A stretch of DNA of 8,049 bases from Desulfofustis sp. GTDB taxonomy: Bacteria; Desulfobacterota; Desulfobulbia; Desulfobulbales; Desulfocapsaceae. Under the pieces are notes generated by a model that saw only the letters and a list, made by a program, of their open reading frames with translations, did not search any database and had not been told where the DNA came from. The stretch spans positions 1 through 8,049 of the forward strand of contig JAQYVS010000081.1 in assembly GCA_030145365.1 (NCBI GenBank), in the 5' to 3' direction. Numbering within the stretch: the first letter of the stretch is position 1; the number at the start of each line of letters is the position of its first letter. The position numbers were made by a program, and so were the translations under genes. Shown here piece by piece: positions 1 through 6,940 of the stretch.

Positions 1-1
1 T

Positions 2-667
2 GGTTTTATCACTGAAGCAACCTGGAAAATTGGAACAAGGCCGGAAGCATGTAAAAAACTATCTGCCACAGGAAGTTTTGAATCTTGTTTCAAGGCTGCC
101 TTGAAAGTGGTGAATTCAAATCTGCTTGCTGCTTCGGTTACCGTTTCTCCTGATTCCGATCAAGCTGCAGTGAGTGTTGGTTTCGAAGGCCTTGCTCTGG
201 TTGTTGACAGCCAGGTTGAACGCTGCAGTGCAGTGATGCAAGAAGACGGTCTCACTATCGGAGAATCTTCTGAATATCCCGTGGTTGAAGGGTGTTTTGG
301 AGATATCTATACGACTATCTGGAGCAGTTCTTTTGTACTGCAGGCCGACGTGATTCTGGCAAAGGGTGCTGAATTTGTATCTCAAATGTCCCTGATAGCC
401 AAACCTTCAGAAGTCCTGCTTGATGTGGCCGGTGGCAGAATTTATGCCGGGTTCGATACTTTAAATAATGACCAGTGGACTAAAATTAACGATCTTGCCG
501 GCAAGTGCAAAGGGCATGGTAAACTCCTGAGAGCAACGGAATCATTTGCAGCAGACAACGATGTGTATGGCTCATCCCGTCCCGAATGGCGGCTCAGTCA
601 CCTGGTTAAAAAGGCTCTAGATCCCCAAGGTGTATTTGCTCCTGGAGCATTGCCCGGAAGAGTTTAG
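2..667 (+). CDS. GlcE-like FAD-binding subunit of a glycolate/lactate oxidase (3' part only)
   Basis: The reading frame is open from base 2 to the TAG at 665-667, giving 221 residues; the true start lies upstream of the window. The TTG at 101 is an internal Leu codon, not a start. The C-terminus (LVKKALDPQGVFAPGALPG) is the typical ending of FAD-linked oxidases of the GlcD/GlcE/D-lactate dehydrogenase family, whose C-terminal domain closes over the flavin site. GlcE proteins are about 350-430 residues, so roughly half is visible and the FAD-binding (PCMH) domain is missing here. The gene is followed after 56 bases by a GlcF-like Fe-S subunit, the usual GlcD-GlcE-GlcF order, which is the main reason for calling GlcE rather than GlcD. 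Expected role: flavin subunit in oxidation of glycolate or lactate at the inner face of the membrane. The substrate is inferred; PFOR downstream favours lactate. Confidence 0.8.
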   Translation, partial: GFITEATWKIGTRPEACKKLSATGSFESCFKAALKVVNSNLLAASVTVSPDSDQAAVSVGFEGLALVVDSQVERCSAVMQEDGLTIGESSEYPVVEGCFGDIYTTIWSSSFVLQADVILAKGAEFVSQMSLIAKPSEVLLDVAGGRIYAGFDTLNNDQWTKINDLAGKCKGHGKLLRATESFAADNDVYGSSRPEWRLSHLVKKALDPQGVFAPGALPGRV

Positions 668-723
668 ACAGGATTTTAAACCATATTGTTTTATCGATCT
701 TAACATAGATGAGGATTTGAATT

Positions 724-2064
724 ATGACTGTGTCAGCCAATTATGACGCCATTGCGCAATGTAACAAATGCGGGTTCTGTCATGTAGCCTGTCCAATCTT
801 CAGAGCAACCGGACATGAATCAGGAGTGGCCAGGGGCCGCCTCGCACTTTTACGGGGAATTATTGAAAACCGGATTGAGTGGAACGATGAACTGGAAGAT
901 CCACTCTTTACCTGCCTCGGCTGCGGTGCCTGTACGACTAATTGCTTTGGCTCTGTACCCACGGCCGATCTGGTATTAAATGCCCGGTCCGAATATTTTG
1001 ACAAGGTAGGTAAAAAACCGGCGCACCGACTTCTGTTTGAACACCTGCTTCCCTACCCAAAGCGGCTGCATCTGGCGGCTAGGACTGCGGCGCTTGGCAA
1101 GAACTCAGGTGCTTCCAAACTTGCCAACGCCTTGGGGCTGCTCCGTATTTTTGGCAGAGACCTGCCAAGAGCCGAAGGGATAGTTGAAAAGCTTCCCATG
1201 TCTTCATTTCGGGGAACGACCAAGCCCGGAGTCTATGAAGGTGAAGGGAAAGATCTTAAAATCGGCTATTTTGTAGGCTGCGGTGTCGATGTGATTCAGG
1301 TTGAGACTGGAAAAGCTACGTTTGAATCATTAAAGAAAATCGGCAAATCGGTGACGGTACTCGATAACTGCTGCTGCGGACTGCCGCCATGGAGTTATGG
1401 AGATATTGAAAACACGAAAGTATTGGCAGAAAAGAATCTGAAAATATTCGCCGAAACTGACGTCGATGTCATTGTCACCGACTGCTCGAGCTGTGCATCA
1501 TTTCTAAAAGAATATAAAAAGGTCTATAAAGATGACCAGCAGAAGCTCGAACTCGTGGAAAAAACCCGGTCGAAGATTAGAGACGTAGTCGAGTTTCTTC
1601 ATGCATCCGAGTTCGGTGAGAGTGGCGACAAGGCGAAAGAAGTGGTCGACAGTTATCATGATTCCCATGCAGTCGGTACCGATGCTGTTCAGAAAGTGGT
1701 TTCCAAAGATGGAAAAGCAATCGTCACCTATCATGATCCATGTCATGCAGTTCGCGGCCAGGGAATCCAATCTGAAAGCAGGGAACTTCTGAAGAGTCTG
1801 CCGAATATTGAGTTTCGAGAAATGGCGGAGGCTGACTGGTGTTGTGGCGGTGCAGGGTCCTATGCCTTGACTCATTACGACCTGTCCCAGAAAGTACTTG
1901 ATCGTAAGATTGATAATCTGAAAAAAACCGAGGCTGATATACTGGTTACCAGTTGTCCGGCCTGTATGATTCAGCTCGCCTGGGGAATTAGAAAACATGG
2001 TCTGAAGACCCGGATTTTCCATATTTCCGAGATGACTTCGTATAAAGAAAGTGTTGTAGCCTGA
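724..2064 (+). CDS. GlcF-like Fe-S subunit of lactate/glycolate oxidase (two 4Fe-4S motifs, two CCG domains)
   Basis: This 446-residue protein should carry electrons from the flavin subunit(s) towards the quinone or another membrane acceptor. The N-terminus has two ferredoxin-type CxxCxxCxxxC motifs, C13/C16/C19/C23 (followed by Pro) and C64/C67/C70/C74. Two cysteine-rich CCG domains follow. The first has C186, the run C216-C217-C218 in NCCCGLP, and C254/C257. The second has C340 in DPCH, C373-C374 in WCCGGAG, and C411/C414. In the family (GlcF, LldE, HdrB) CCG cysteines bind Fe-S clusters. Compared with the ~407-residue E. coli GlcF it is somewhat longer, mostly from a charged linker (about residues 265-332) between the CCG domains. 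The ATG at 724 is supported by GAGGA at 711-715, 8 bases upstream. It is probably cotranscribed with the GlcE-like gene. A GlpC-type or other CCG oxidoreductase is possible, but the neighbour argues for GlcF. Confidence 0.88.
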   Translation: MTVSANYDAIAQCNKCGFCHVACPIFRATGHESGVARGRLALLRGIIENRIEWNDELEDPLFTCLGCGACTTNCFGSVPTADLVLNARSEYFDKVGKKPAHRLLFEHLLPYPKRLHLAARTAALGKNSGASKLANALGLLRIFGRDLPRAEGIVEKLPMSSFRGTTKPGVYEGEGKDLKIGYFVGCGVDVIQVETGKATFESLKKIGKSVTVLDNCCCGLPPWSYGDIENTKVLAEKNLKIFAETDVDVIVTDCSSCASFLKEYKKVYKDDQQKLELVEKTRSKIRDVVEFLHASEFGESGDKAKEVVDSYHDSHAVGTDAVQKVVSKDGKAIVTYHDPCHAVRGQGIQSESRELLKSLPNIEFREMAEADWCCGGAGSYALTHYDLSQKVLDRKIDNLKKTEADILVTSCPACMIQLAWGIRKHGLKTRIFHISEMTSYKESVVA

Positions 2065-2112
2065 ACGTAGCAGGCAATCTGATCGATGGATTGAACAGGT
2101 TGCCTGCAACGT
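2065..2112 (+). terminator. Hairpin directly after the GlcF-like stop codon (possible terminator or mRNA-end stabiliser)
   Basis: Bases 2065-2081 pair with 2096-2112 in a 17-position stem with one A-A mismatch (2069/2108) and one G-U pair (2078/2099), around a 14-base loop. The left arm starts at the base immediately after the TGA. No T-run follows (the next bases are actagaatga), so a classical intrinsic terminator is not shown. It may stabilise the 3' end of the oxidase mRNA or act with a factor. Confidence 0.5.
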
Positions 2113-2160
2113 ACTAGAATGATAAGGAATATAATTACTTCAAGTTCGCTGATACTTACA

Positions 2161-2172
2161 ATAAATATTTAT
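2161..2172. repeat. 12-base AT-only perfect palindrome
   Basis: ATAAATATTTAT reads the same on both strands. It lies about 100 bases downstream of the GlcF-like stop codon in the intergenic region. An AT-only palindrome of this length can arise by chance, so its function is unknown. Confidence 0.4.
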
Positions 2173-2381
2173 CGTGTTCAGATCTGTAGATGATCTTGCT
2201 GAAACGTTCATTATCTAATAGTCTAGTTCCGATTTGGTCTGTCCAGAATATATTGCTGATAGACCGTGGTTTGAGCCAGCACGGGTTGGCATAGCTCTTT
2301 GGCCACCGGATTGGTAAAGAATTCTATTGGAACGTTTGCAGTGATATCGGGCAATGCGGCCGGATAAAAAGTTAGTTTTTT

Positions 2382-2398
2382 GTAACATTGCATGTTAC
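2382..2398. promoter_or_regulatory. Perfect inverted repeat, candidate operator or activator site
   Basis: GTAACAT-TGC-ATGTTAC is a perfect 7-3-7 inverted repeat. It ends 111 bases before the candidate sigma-54 promoter, a usual distance for an enhancer-binding activator site. Each arm contains GTWAC, and a further GTCAC lies just downstream at 2402-2406. The protein that binds is not known; a sigma-54 activator from elsewhere or the downstream GntR/FCD regulator are the two obvious candidates. Confidence 0.45.
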
Positions 2399-2509
2399 TT
2401 TGTCACACTGTTTTGCTGGCGAAGAGAGAATTCGATGGCTCTGCGTAGACGGTGCCTGGCTTACCACTGAGTCACGTGGTCTACATTTTTTAACAAGGTA
2501 TGTGTGTGC

Positions 2510-2525
2510 TGGTGCGGCTGTTGCT
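2510..2525 (+). promoter_or_regulatory. Candidate sigma-54 (-24/-12) promoter of PFOR
   Basis: TGGTGCGGCTGTTGCT matches the sigma-54 consensus TGGCACGNNNNTTGCW at all but two defined positions. The diagnostic GG (2511-2512) and GC (2523-2524) are present with the required 10-base spacing. Transcription would start near 2536, leaving a leader of about 80 bases before the PFOR ATG. This is a single-site match found by eye. In Desulfovibrio vulgaris the lactate-utilisation operon containing PFOR is, as I recall, linked to a sigma-54-dependent activator, which makes the match more credible but does not prove it here. Confidence 0.4.
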
Positions 2526-2616
2526 GTGCTATGCGCTGCACAATTAATTAAGCCCGGCCTGTGCGTTGATCGCGTCAGGTAACAAGGGGGCTGAACACGA
2601 CTATTGAGGTGAATTC

Positions 2617-5600
2617 ATGAACGGTAAAATGCAAACGATTGATGGTAATACCGCAGCATGTCACGTGGCTTACGGCATGAGCGAGGTAGCAACCATATAC
2701 CCGATCACTCCTTCCAGTCCTCTGGGGGAGATAGCAGATGCTTGGGCAGTCGCAGGCAGGAAAAACATTTTTGGTGAGAAACTGAATGTTAAGCAGATGC
2801 AGTCCGAGGCTGGTGCTGCAGGCGCCGTGCATGGTTCATTGGTTGGAGGGGCCGTTACCTGTACCTTTACCGCTTCCCAGGGACTGCTGCTGAAAATTCC
2901 CAATATGTATAAAATAGCCGGAGAGCTGCTGCCTACAGTTTTTCATGTTACCGCCCGCTCATTATCGGCTCATGCCCTGTCAATTTTCGGCGATCAGGCC
3001 GATGTTATGGCAACCCGGCAGACCGGTTTTGCTCAAATCGTTTCCAGTTCAGTTCAGGAGGTTATGGATCTTGCTCTGGTTGCCCATCTGGCAACCATTG
3101 AAGCGTCGGTTCCATTCCTCCACTTCTATGACGGATTCAGGACTTCCCATGAGATCCAGAAAATTGAGGTCATCGATTATGACGATATGGCCAAGCTGTT
3201 TAACTGGGATGCCTATTGGGCCTTTAAAAAGCGAGCTATTAATCCCGAGCGTCCAGATACAAGAGGAACTGCTCAGAACCCCGATATTTATTTTCAGAGC
3301 CGTGAAGCGTGTAACACATACCATCTGGCGACTCCGGCCATCGTGGCCAAATATATGGAACAAGTCAGCAAACTTACCGGCCGTACCTACAACCTGTTTG
3401 ACTATGTTGGAGATCCTCAGGCAGAACGGGTCGTCGTAGCAATGGGTTCCGGTTGTGAAGCTATTGAAGAAACGGTAAATGCGATGAACAATCAGGGCGA
3501 AAAGGTGGGTCTGGTTAAAGTTCGCCTGTATCGCCCGTTTGATGTTGACGCCTTCATGGCTGCGGTTCCTGCATCGGCCAAATCAGTTACGATACTTGAC
3601 AGGACAAAAGAACCGGGTGCAGTTGGTGAACCGCTTTACACAGATATCTGTGCCGCCTACATCGACAAAGGTGCGGTACCTCCCAAGATACTGGCAGGAC
3701 GCTACGGTCTGAGTTCAAAAGAATTCAATCCGTCAATGGTTAAAACTATCTATGACAATATGGCAGCAGCTGAGCCCAAGAAACATTTCACCGTTGGCAT
3801 CAACGACGATGTTACCCATCTATCACTGCCGGTGGAAGAGGTGTTTAAAGCAGAACCGGAAGGCAACATCAGGGCTAAGTTCTGGGGACTCGGTTCAGAC
3901 GGAACTGTCGGCGCCAACCAGAGTGCCATCAAAATCATCGGTGACAACACCGAAAAGTATGCCCAGGGCTATTTCGCTTATGATTCCAAGAAATCGGGTG
4001 GTATCACCATATCTCATCTTCGCTTCGGTGACGTGCCGATCAAGTCGACCTATCTGATCAACGAGGCTGATTTTGTCGCCTGTCATAACCCGACCTATGT
4101 CAATATCTATGATGTTCTTGAAGGCATTAAAGACGGGGGAACCTTTCTGCTCAACTGTCCGTGGTCGGTTGATGAGATGGAAGATCAGCTCCCCGGTGAC
4201 ATGAGAAAAGCTATTTATGATAAGAAACTCAAGTTTTTGACTGTCGATGCGATAAAAATAGCACAGGACGTCGGACTTGGCGGCAGGATCAACATGATTA
4301 TGCAGACCTGCTTTTTCAAGCTCGCCAATGTCCTGCCCATCGAAGAAGCGATCGATCTGCTGAAAAAAGACATCCAGAAGACCTTCGGCAAGAAAGGTGA
4401 TCATATTGTCGCCATGAATATCAGTGCGGTGGACAACACCCTTGATAATCTTGTGGAAATAGAAGTTCCCGATTCCTGGGGACAGGCTGCCGGCAGTATT
4501 CCACCCATGCCTGAGACAACTAAATATGTGGACCAGATTATGCGTCCGGTTCAAGCCCTTAAAGGTGACGACCTGCCGGTAAGTGTCTTCCCGCCGGACG
4601 GCGTTTTCCCAACTTCGACAGCTCGTTATGAAAAGCGCGGTGTCGCGGTAAGTGTGCCGGAGTGGATTTCCGGTGAATGTATTCAGTGCAATCAGTGTTC
4701 GTTCATCTGTCCTCATTCGGCAATCATCCCGATACTGGCGACAGACGAGGAACTTACGGGCGCACCGTCAACCTTTGAGACGCTTCCTGCTGTTGGAAAA
4801 GCAGTTAAGGGGAATGAGTTCAGAATCCAGGTCAACACCCTGGATTGTCAGGGATGTGGAAACTGTGTGGATATCTGCCCGGCCAAAAATAAGGCCCTGG
4901 TTATGAAGCCGACCAGTACCCAGACCGAGCGGGAAGTTCCCAATTTTGAATTTTCTCAGACGATTCCTTACAAAGGCGGAATCATGAACCGCGACTCGAT
5001 AAAAGGCAGTCAGTTCTATCAGCCACTGCTTGAGTTCTCCGGAGCCTGTGCCGGTTGCGGTGAAACACCATACGTGAAAGTGTTGACCCAATTGTTTGGC
5101 GAGCGTATGACCATTGCCAACGCCACTGGTTGCAGTTCAATCTGGGGTGGATCTGCACCATCGTCTCCTTATTGTGTGAACGCTGACGGCCATGGACCGG
5201 GGTGGGCCAGCTCATTGTTTGAAGATGCCGCTGAGTATGGATATGGAATGGCTCTGGCCTACAGCACCAGGAGAAATGCTCTGGCCACGAAGGTTGAAAA
5301 GGCGCTTGAATCAGACATTTCGGCTGAACTCAAGCAAGCATTCACCACCTGGCTCGGCGTAATGAATGATGCTGAAAAATCCCGCGAAGTCAGTGATAAG
5401 CTCAAGGCTTTGTTAACAGATACTTCCGGTGGTGACCTACTCACCGAGATTGCCAATTCAACTGAACTTTTCACCAAGAAATCTCACTGGATTGTCGGCG
5501 GAGATGGCTGGGCATATGATATCGGTTACAGCGGTCTTGATCACGTCATGGCACAGAGTGAAGATATTAACATACTGGTGATGGATACCGAAGTGTACTC

Positions 5601-6138
5601 AAACACCGGTGGTCAGTCTTCAAAGGCTACGCAGACTGGTGCGGTGGCTAAGTATTCGGCTTCTGGTAAGAAAGTGTCGAAGAAGGATCTGGCCCGGATG
5701 ATTATCACCTACGGTCATGCCTATGTGGCCTCGGTATCCATGGGTGCCAACAAGCAGCAAATGATGAAGGCCTTTGCGGAGGCAGAACGGCATCCTGGAC
5801 CGTCTCTGGTGGTCTGTTATGCACCCTGTATTGCCCATGGCTTAAGAGCCGGTATGGGTAAAACCCAGCGGGAAGCACAGCTCGCAGTCGAGAGCGGTTA
5901 CTGGCCGATGTTCCGCTATAACCCTGCTTTGGCTGATGAGGGCAAGAATCCTTTCATCCTTGACTATAAGGAACCCAACGGAACCCTGCAGGACTTCCTG
6001 TCAAGCGAGGTCAGATTTGCAGCCCTGGAGAAGACTCATCCAGAGGAGTCAAAGCGGCTTCGCGCTAAGCTTGAAGAAGAGGTAAATGACCGCTACAAGC
6101 TCCTTAAAGCTATGGCGGAAACTGGGATAGGCGTTTAA
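2617..6138 (+). CDS. por: Pyruvate:ferredoxin (flavodoxin) oxidoreductase, single-chain homodimeric type
   Basis: This 1173-residue cytoplasmic enzyme oxidises pyruvate with CoA to acetyl-CoA and CO2 and reduces ferredoxin or flavodoxin. Landmarks match the D. africanus enzyme almost residue for residue. The pyruvate-site YPITPSS has T31, with E64 and R114 (TARSL). Domains II and III span about 260-630. The ferredoxin domain has C688/C691/C694/C698 and C744/C747/C750/C754. The thiamine-diphosphate domain has GDGW with D963 and TEVYSNTGGQSSK with N996. Proximal-cluster cysteines are C811, C814, C839 and probably C1071. All three [4Fe-4S] sites are intact. The protein stops at MAETGIGV, so it lacks the ~60-residue C-terminal extension (domain VII) of D. 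africanus PFOR; its length is like that of the E. coli homologue. The start at 2617 is chosen because GAGGTG (2606-2611) lies 5 bases upstream and the N-terminus aligns with the family. Neighbouring oxidase genes point to lactate catabolism. Confidence 0.97.
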   Translation: MNGKMQTIDGNTAACHVAYGMSEVATIYPITPSSPLGEIADAWAVAGRKNIFGEKLNVKQMQSEAGAAGAVHGSLVGGAVTCTFTASQGLLLKIPNMYKIAGELLPTVFHVTARSLSAHALSIFGDQADVMATRQTGFAQIVSSSVQEVMDLALVAHLATIEASVPFLHFYDGFRTSHEIQKIEVIDYDDMAKLFNWDAYWAFKKRAINPERPDTRGTAQNPDIYFQSREACNTYHLATPAIVAKYMEQVSKLTGRTYNLFDYVGDPQAERVVVAMGSGCEAIEETVNAMNNQGEKVGLVKVRLYRPFDVDAFMAAVPASAKSVTILDRTKEPGAVGEPLYTDICAAYIDKGAVPPKILAGRYGLSSKEFNPSMVKTIYDNMAAAEPKKHFTVGINDDVTHLSLPVEEVFKAEPEGNIRAKFWGLGSDGTVGANQSAIKIIGDNTEKYAQGYFAYDSKKSGGITISHLRFGDVPIKSTYLINEADFVACHNPTYVNIYDVLEGIKDGGTFLLNCPWSVDEMEDQLPGDMRKAIYDKKLKFLTVDAIKIAQDVGLGGRINMIMQTCFFKLANVLPIEEAIDLLKKDIQKTFGKKGDHIVAMNISAVDNTLDNLVEIEVPDSWGQAAGSIPPMPETTKYVDQIMRPVQALKGDDLPVSVFPPDGVFPTSTARYEKRGVAVSVPEWISGECIQCNQCSFICPHSAIIPILATDEELTGAPSTFETLPAVGKAVKGNEFRIQVNTLDCQGCGNCVDICPAKNKALVMKPTSTQTEREVPNFEFSQTIPYKGGIMNRDSIKGSQFYQPLLEFSGACAGCGETPYVKVLTQLFGERMTIANATGCSSIWGGSAPSSPYCVNADGHGPGWASSLFEDAAEYGYGMALAYSTRRNALATKVEKALESDISAELKQAFTTWLGVMNDAEKSREVSDKLKALLTDTSGGDLLTEIANSTELFTKKSHWIVGGDGWAYDIGYSGLDHVMAQSEDINILVMDTEVYSNTGGQSSKATQTGAVAKYSASGKKVSKKDLARMIITYGHAYVASVSMGANKQQMMKAFAEAERHPGPSLVVCYAPCIAHGLRAGMGKTQREAQLAVESGYWPMFRYNPALADEGKNPFILDYKEPNGTLQDFLSSEVRFAALEKTHPEESKRLRAKLEEEVNDRYKLLKAMAETGIGV

Positions 6139-6148
6139 GATTAATAGA

Positions 6149-6183
6149 TCAGGGGAAGAGGGGGCATCCCTCTCTTTCCCTGA
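6149..6183 (+). terminator. 16-bp hairpin between PFOR and the regulator gene (possible terminator/attenuator)
   Basis: Bases 6149-6164 pair with 6168-6183 without mismatch (two G-U pairs, 6155/6177 and 6161/6171) around a 3-base loop (CAT). It begins 11 bases after the PFOR stop codon. The following bases (acgatttctgtt) hold only a short interrupted T-run, so termination may be partial. This would lower regulator expression relative to PFOR, or the hairpin may mark the end of the PFOR message. Confidence 0.55.
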
Positions 6184-6202
6184 ACGATTTCTGTTGATAG
6201 AT

Positions 6203-6928
6203 ATGGAAGATAACGTTTTTCGAGCCATTGAGCAGAGGAAGGTTTCGGCCCAGATCGTTGATCAGGTGAAAAGTCTGATTGCCAACGGCAGGCTTAAACC
6301 GGGTGACGCCCTTCCGCCTGAGCGGGAACTTATGAAAGTGTTCAATGTCAGCCGCCCTACCTTACGGGAGGCGTTGAATACTTTGTCCACCATGGGCTTT
6401 GTTCAGATGGCCCAACGTCGTCGGACCCGCGTTAAGTCGCTGGTTCCGAGCAATATAACCGAACCGTTACACCATCTGCTCAAAGACGATATCAAGGTCT
6501 CACTTGAGCTGATCGAATCTCGGACAATAATTGAAACGGGTAATATCAGACTGGCCGCCAAACGTGCGACTCTAGAAGACATCGAACGTTTGGAGCAGTG
6601 TCTTGAGAAAATGCGGAAAAAGCTCAAAGACAACACTTCATTCAATGAAGAGGATGCTGGATTTCACCTGGCGATTGCGGAAGCCACCCACAATAAAATT
6701 CAGACCCACTTGATGTTTTCAATCTATGACCTGCTCAAAGAGAAAGTGGGGCTTTGTTACTATGATGATGAGACGGAGTATATTTTTAATCAACACTGCA
6801 GTATCGTTGAGGCTATAAAAGCCAAAGATGAAGATCTGGCACAGGCCAGAATGGAAGAACACTTATCTTATATTGAATCATTATTGAACCGGCTTATCGG
6901 TAAAGAAACCGGAAGCGGGAAAAAGTAG
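6203..6928 (+). CDS. GntR-family transcriptional regulator, FadR subfamily with FCD ligand domain
   Basis: This 241-residue protein has an N-terminal winged helix-turn-helix (about residues 12-76), with the hallmark LPPERELMKVFNVSRPTLREAL, and an all-helical FCD domain (about 100-225) containing RTIIETGNIRLAAKRAT. The four residues that hold a metal in FCD proteins are present: D151, H155, H198 and H220. Regulators of this kind (LldR, PdhR, GlcC) sense small carboxylates such as lactate, pyruvate or glycolate, usually releasing DNA on binding. Its position 64 bases after PFOR suggests control of PFOR and/or the oxidase genes. I place the start at ATG 6203. A TTG at 6194 in the same frame would add three residues. 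Neither has a clear Shine-Dalgarno sequence, and a hairpin ends 19 bases before the ATG, hinting at low or coupled translation. Ligand and operator are inferred only. Confidence 0.9.
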   Translation: MEDNVFRAIEQRKVSAQIVDQVKSLIANGRLKPGDALPPERELMKVFNVSRPTLREALNTLSTMGFVQMAQRRRTRVKSLVPSNITEPLHHLLKDDIKVSLELIESRTIIETGNIRLAAKRATLEDIERLEQCLEKMRKKLKDNTSFNEEDAGFHLAIAEATHNKIQTHLMFSIYDLLKEKVGLCYYDDETEYIFNQHCSIVEAIKAKDEDLAQARMEEHLSYIESLLNRLIGKETGSGKK

Positions 6929-6940
6929 TTTCGTAGGCTT

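Larger units (their letters stand above)
2065..2616. other. 552-base intergenic region ahead of PFOR, no supported gene
   Basis: No convincing coding sequence is present. The longest frame here (64 codons from a TTG at 2388) has no ribosome-binding site, is rich in Cys and Trp and resembles no family I know. From 5' to 3' it holds the post-GlcF hairpin (2065-2112), a 12-base AT palindrome (2161-2172), a weak inverted repeat (2236-2243 with 2258-2265, 7 of 8 matching), a perfect 7-3-7 inverted repeat (2382-2398), a sigma-54-like promoter (2510-2525) and the PFOR ribosome-binding site (GAGGTG, 2606-2611). The 8-mer TAACAAGG occurs at 2491-2498 and 2580-2587. The length and the sites suggest that PFOR has its own promoter rather than relying only on readthrough from the oxidase genes. 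An sRNA cannot be excluded, but nothing identifies one. Confidence 0.6.

Noticed and set aside
101..103. TTG as start codon of the GlcE-like gene
   Set aside because: The frame is open back to base 2 and the upstream residues fit the same oxidase domain, so the gene is cut by the window edge.
1504..2109. 201-codon minus-strand open frame opposite the GlcF-like gene
   Set aside because: Shadow of a clear coding gene with conserved cysteine motifs on the plus strand; the minus translation has no recognisable domain.
2091..2120. Sigma-70-like promoter TTGAAC-N18-TAGAAT for PFOR
   Set aside because: Its -35 box falls in the loop and closing arm of the post-GlcF hairpin, the -35 is only 4 of 6, and it is nearly 500 bases from the PFOR start. 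Possible but not supported enough to list.
2287..2304. Second sigma-54-like site (TGGCATAGCTCTTTGG)
   Set aside because: The -24 half is good, but no GC occurs at the required 10-base spacing from the GG.
2388..2582. 64-codon open frame starting at TTG in the intergenic region
   Set aside because: No ribosome-binding site, odd composition (many Cys, Trp, Arg), no family resemblance, and it overlaps the inverted repeat and the promoter candidate.
3895..4716. 273-codon minus-strand open frame opposite PFOR
   Set aside because: Lies entirely within PFOR domains III-IV and the start of the ferredoxin domain; no ribosome-binding site or family features, so an antisense shadow.
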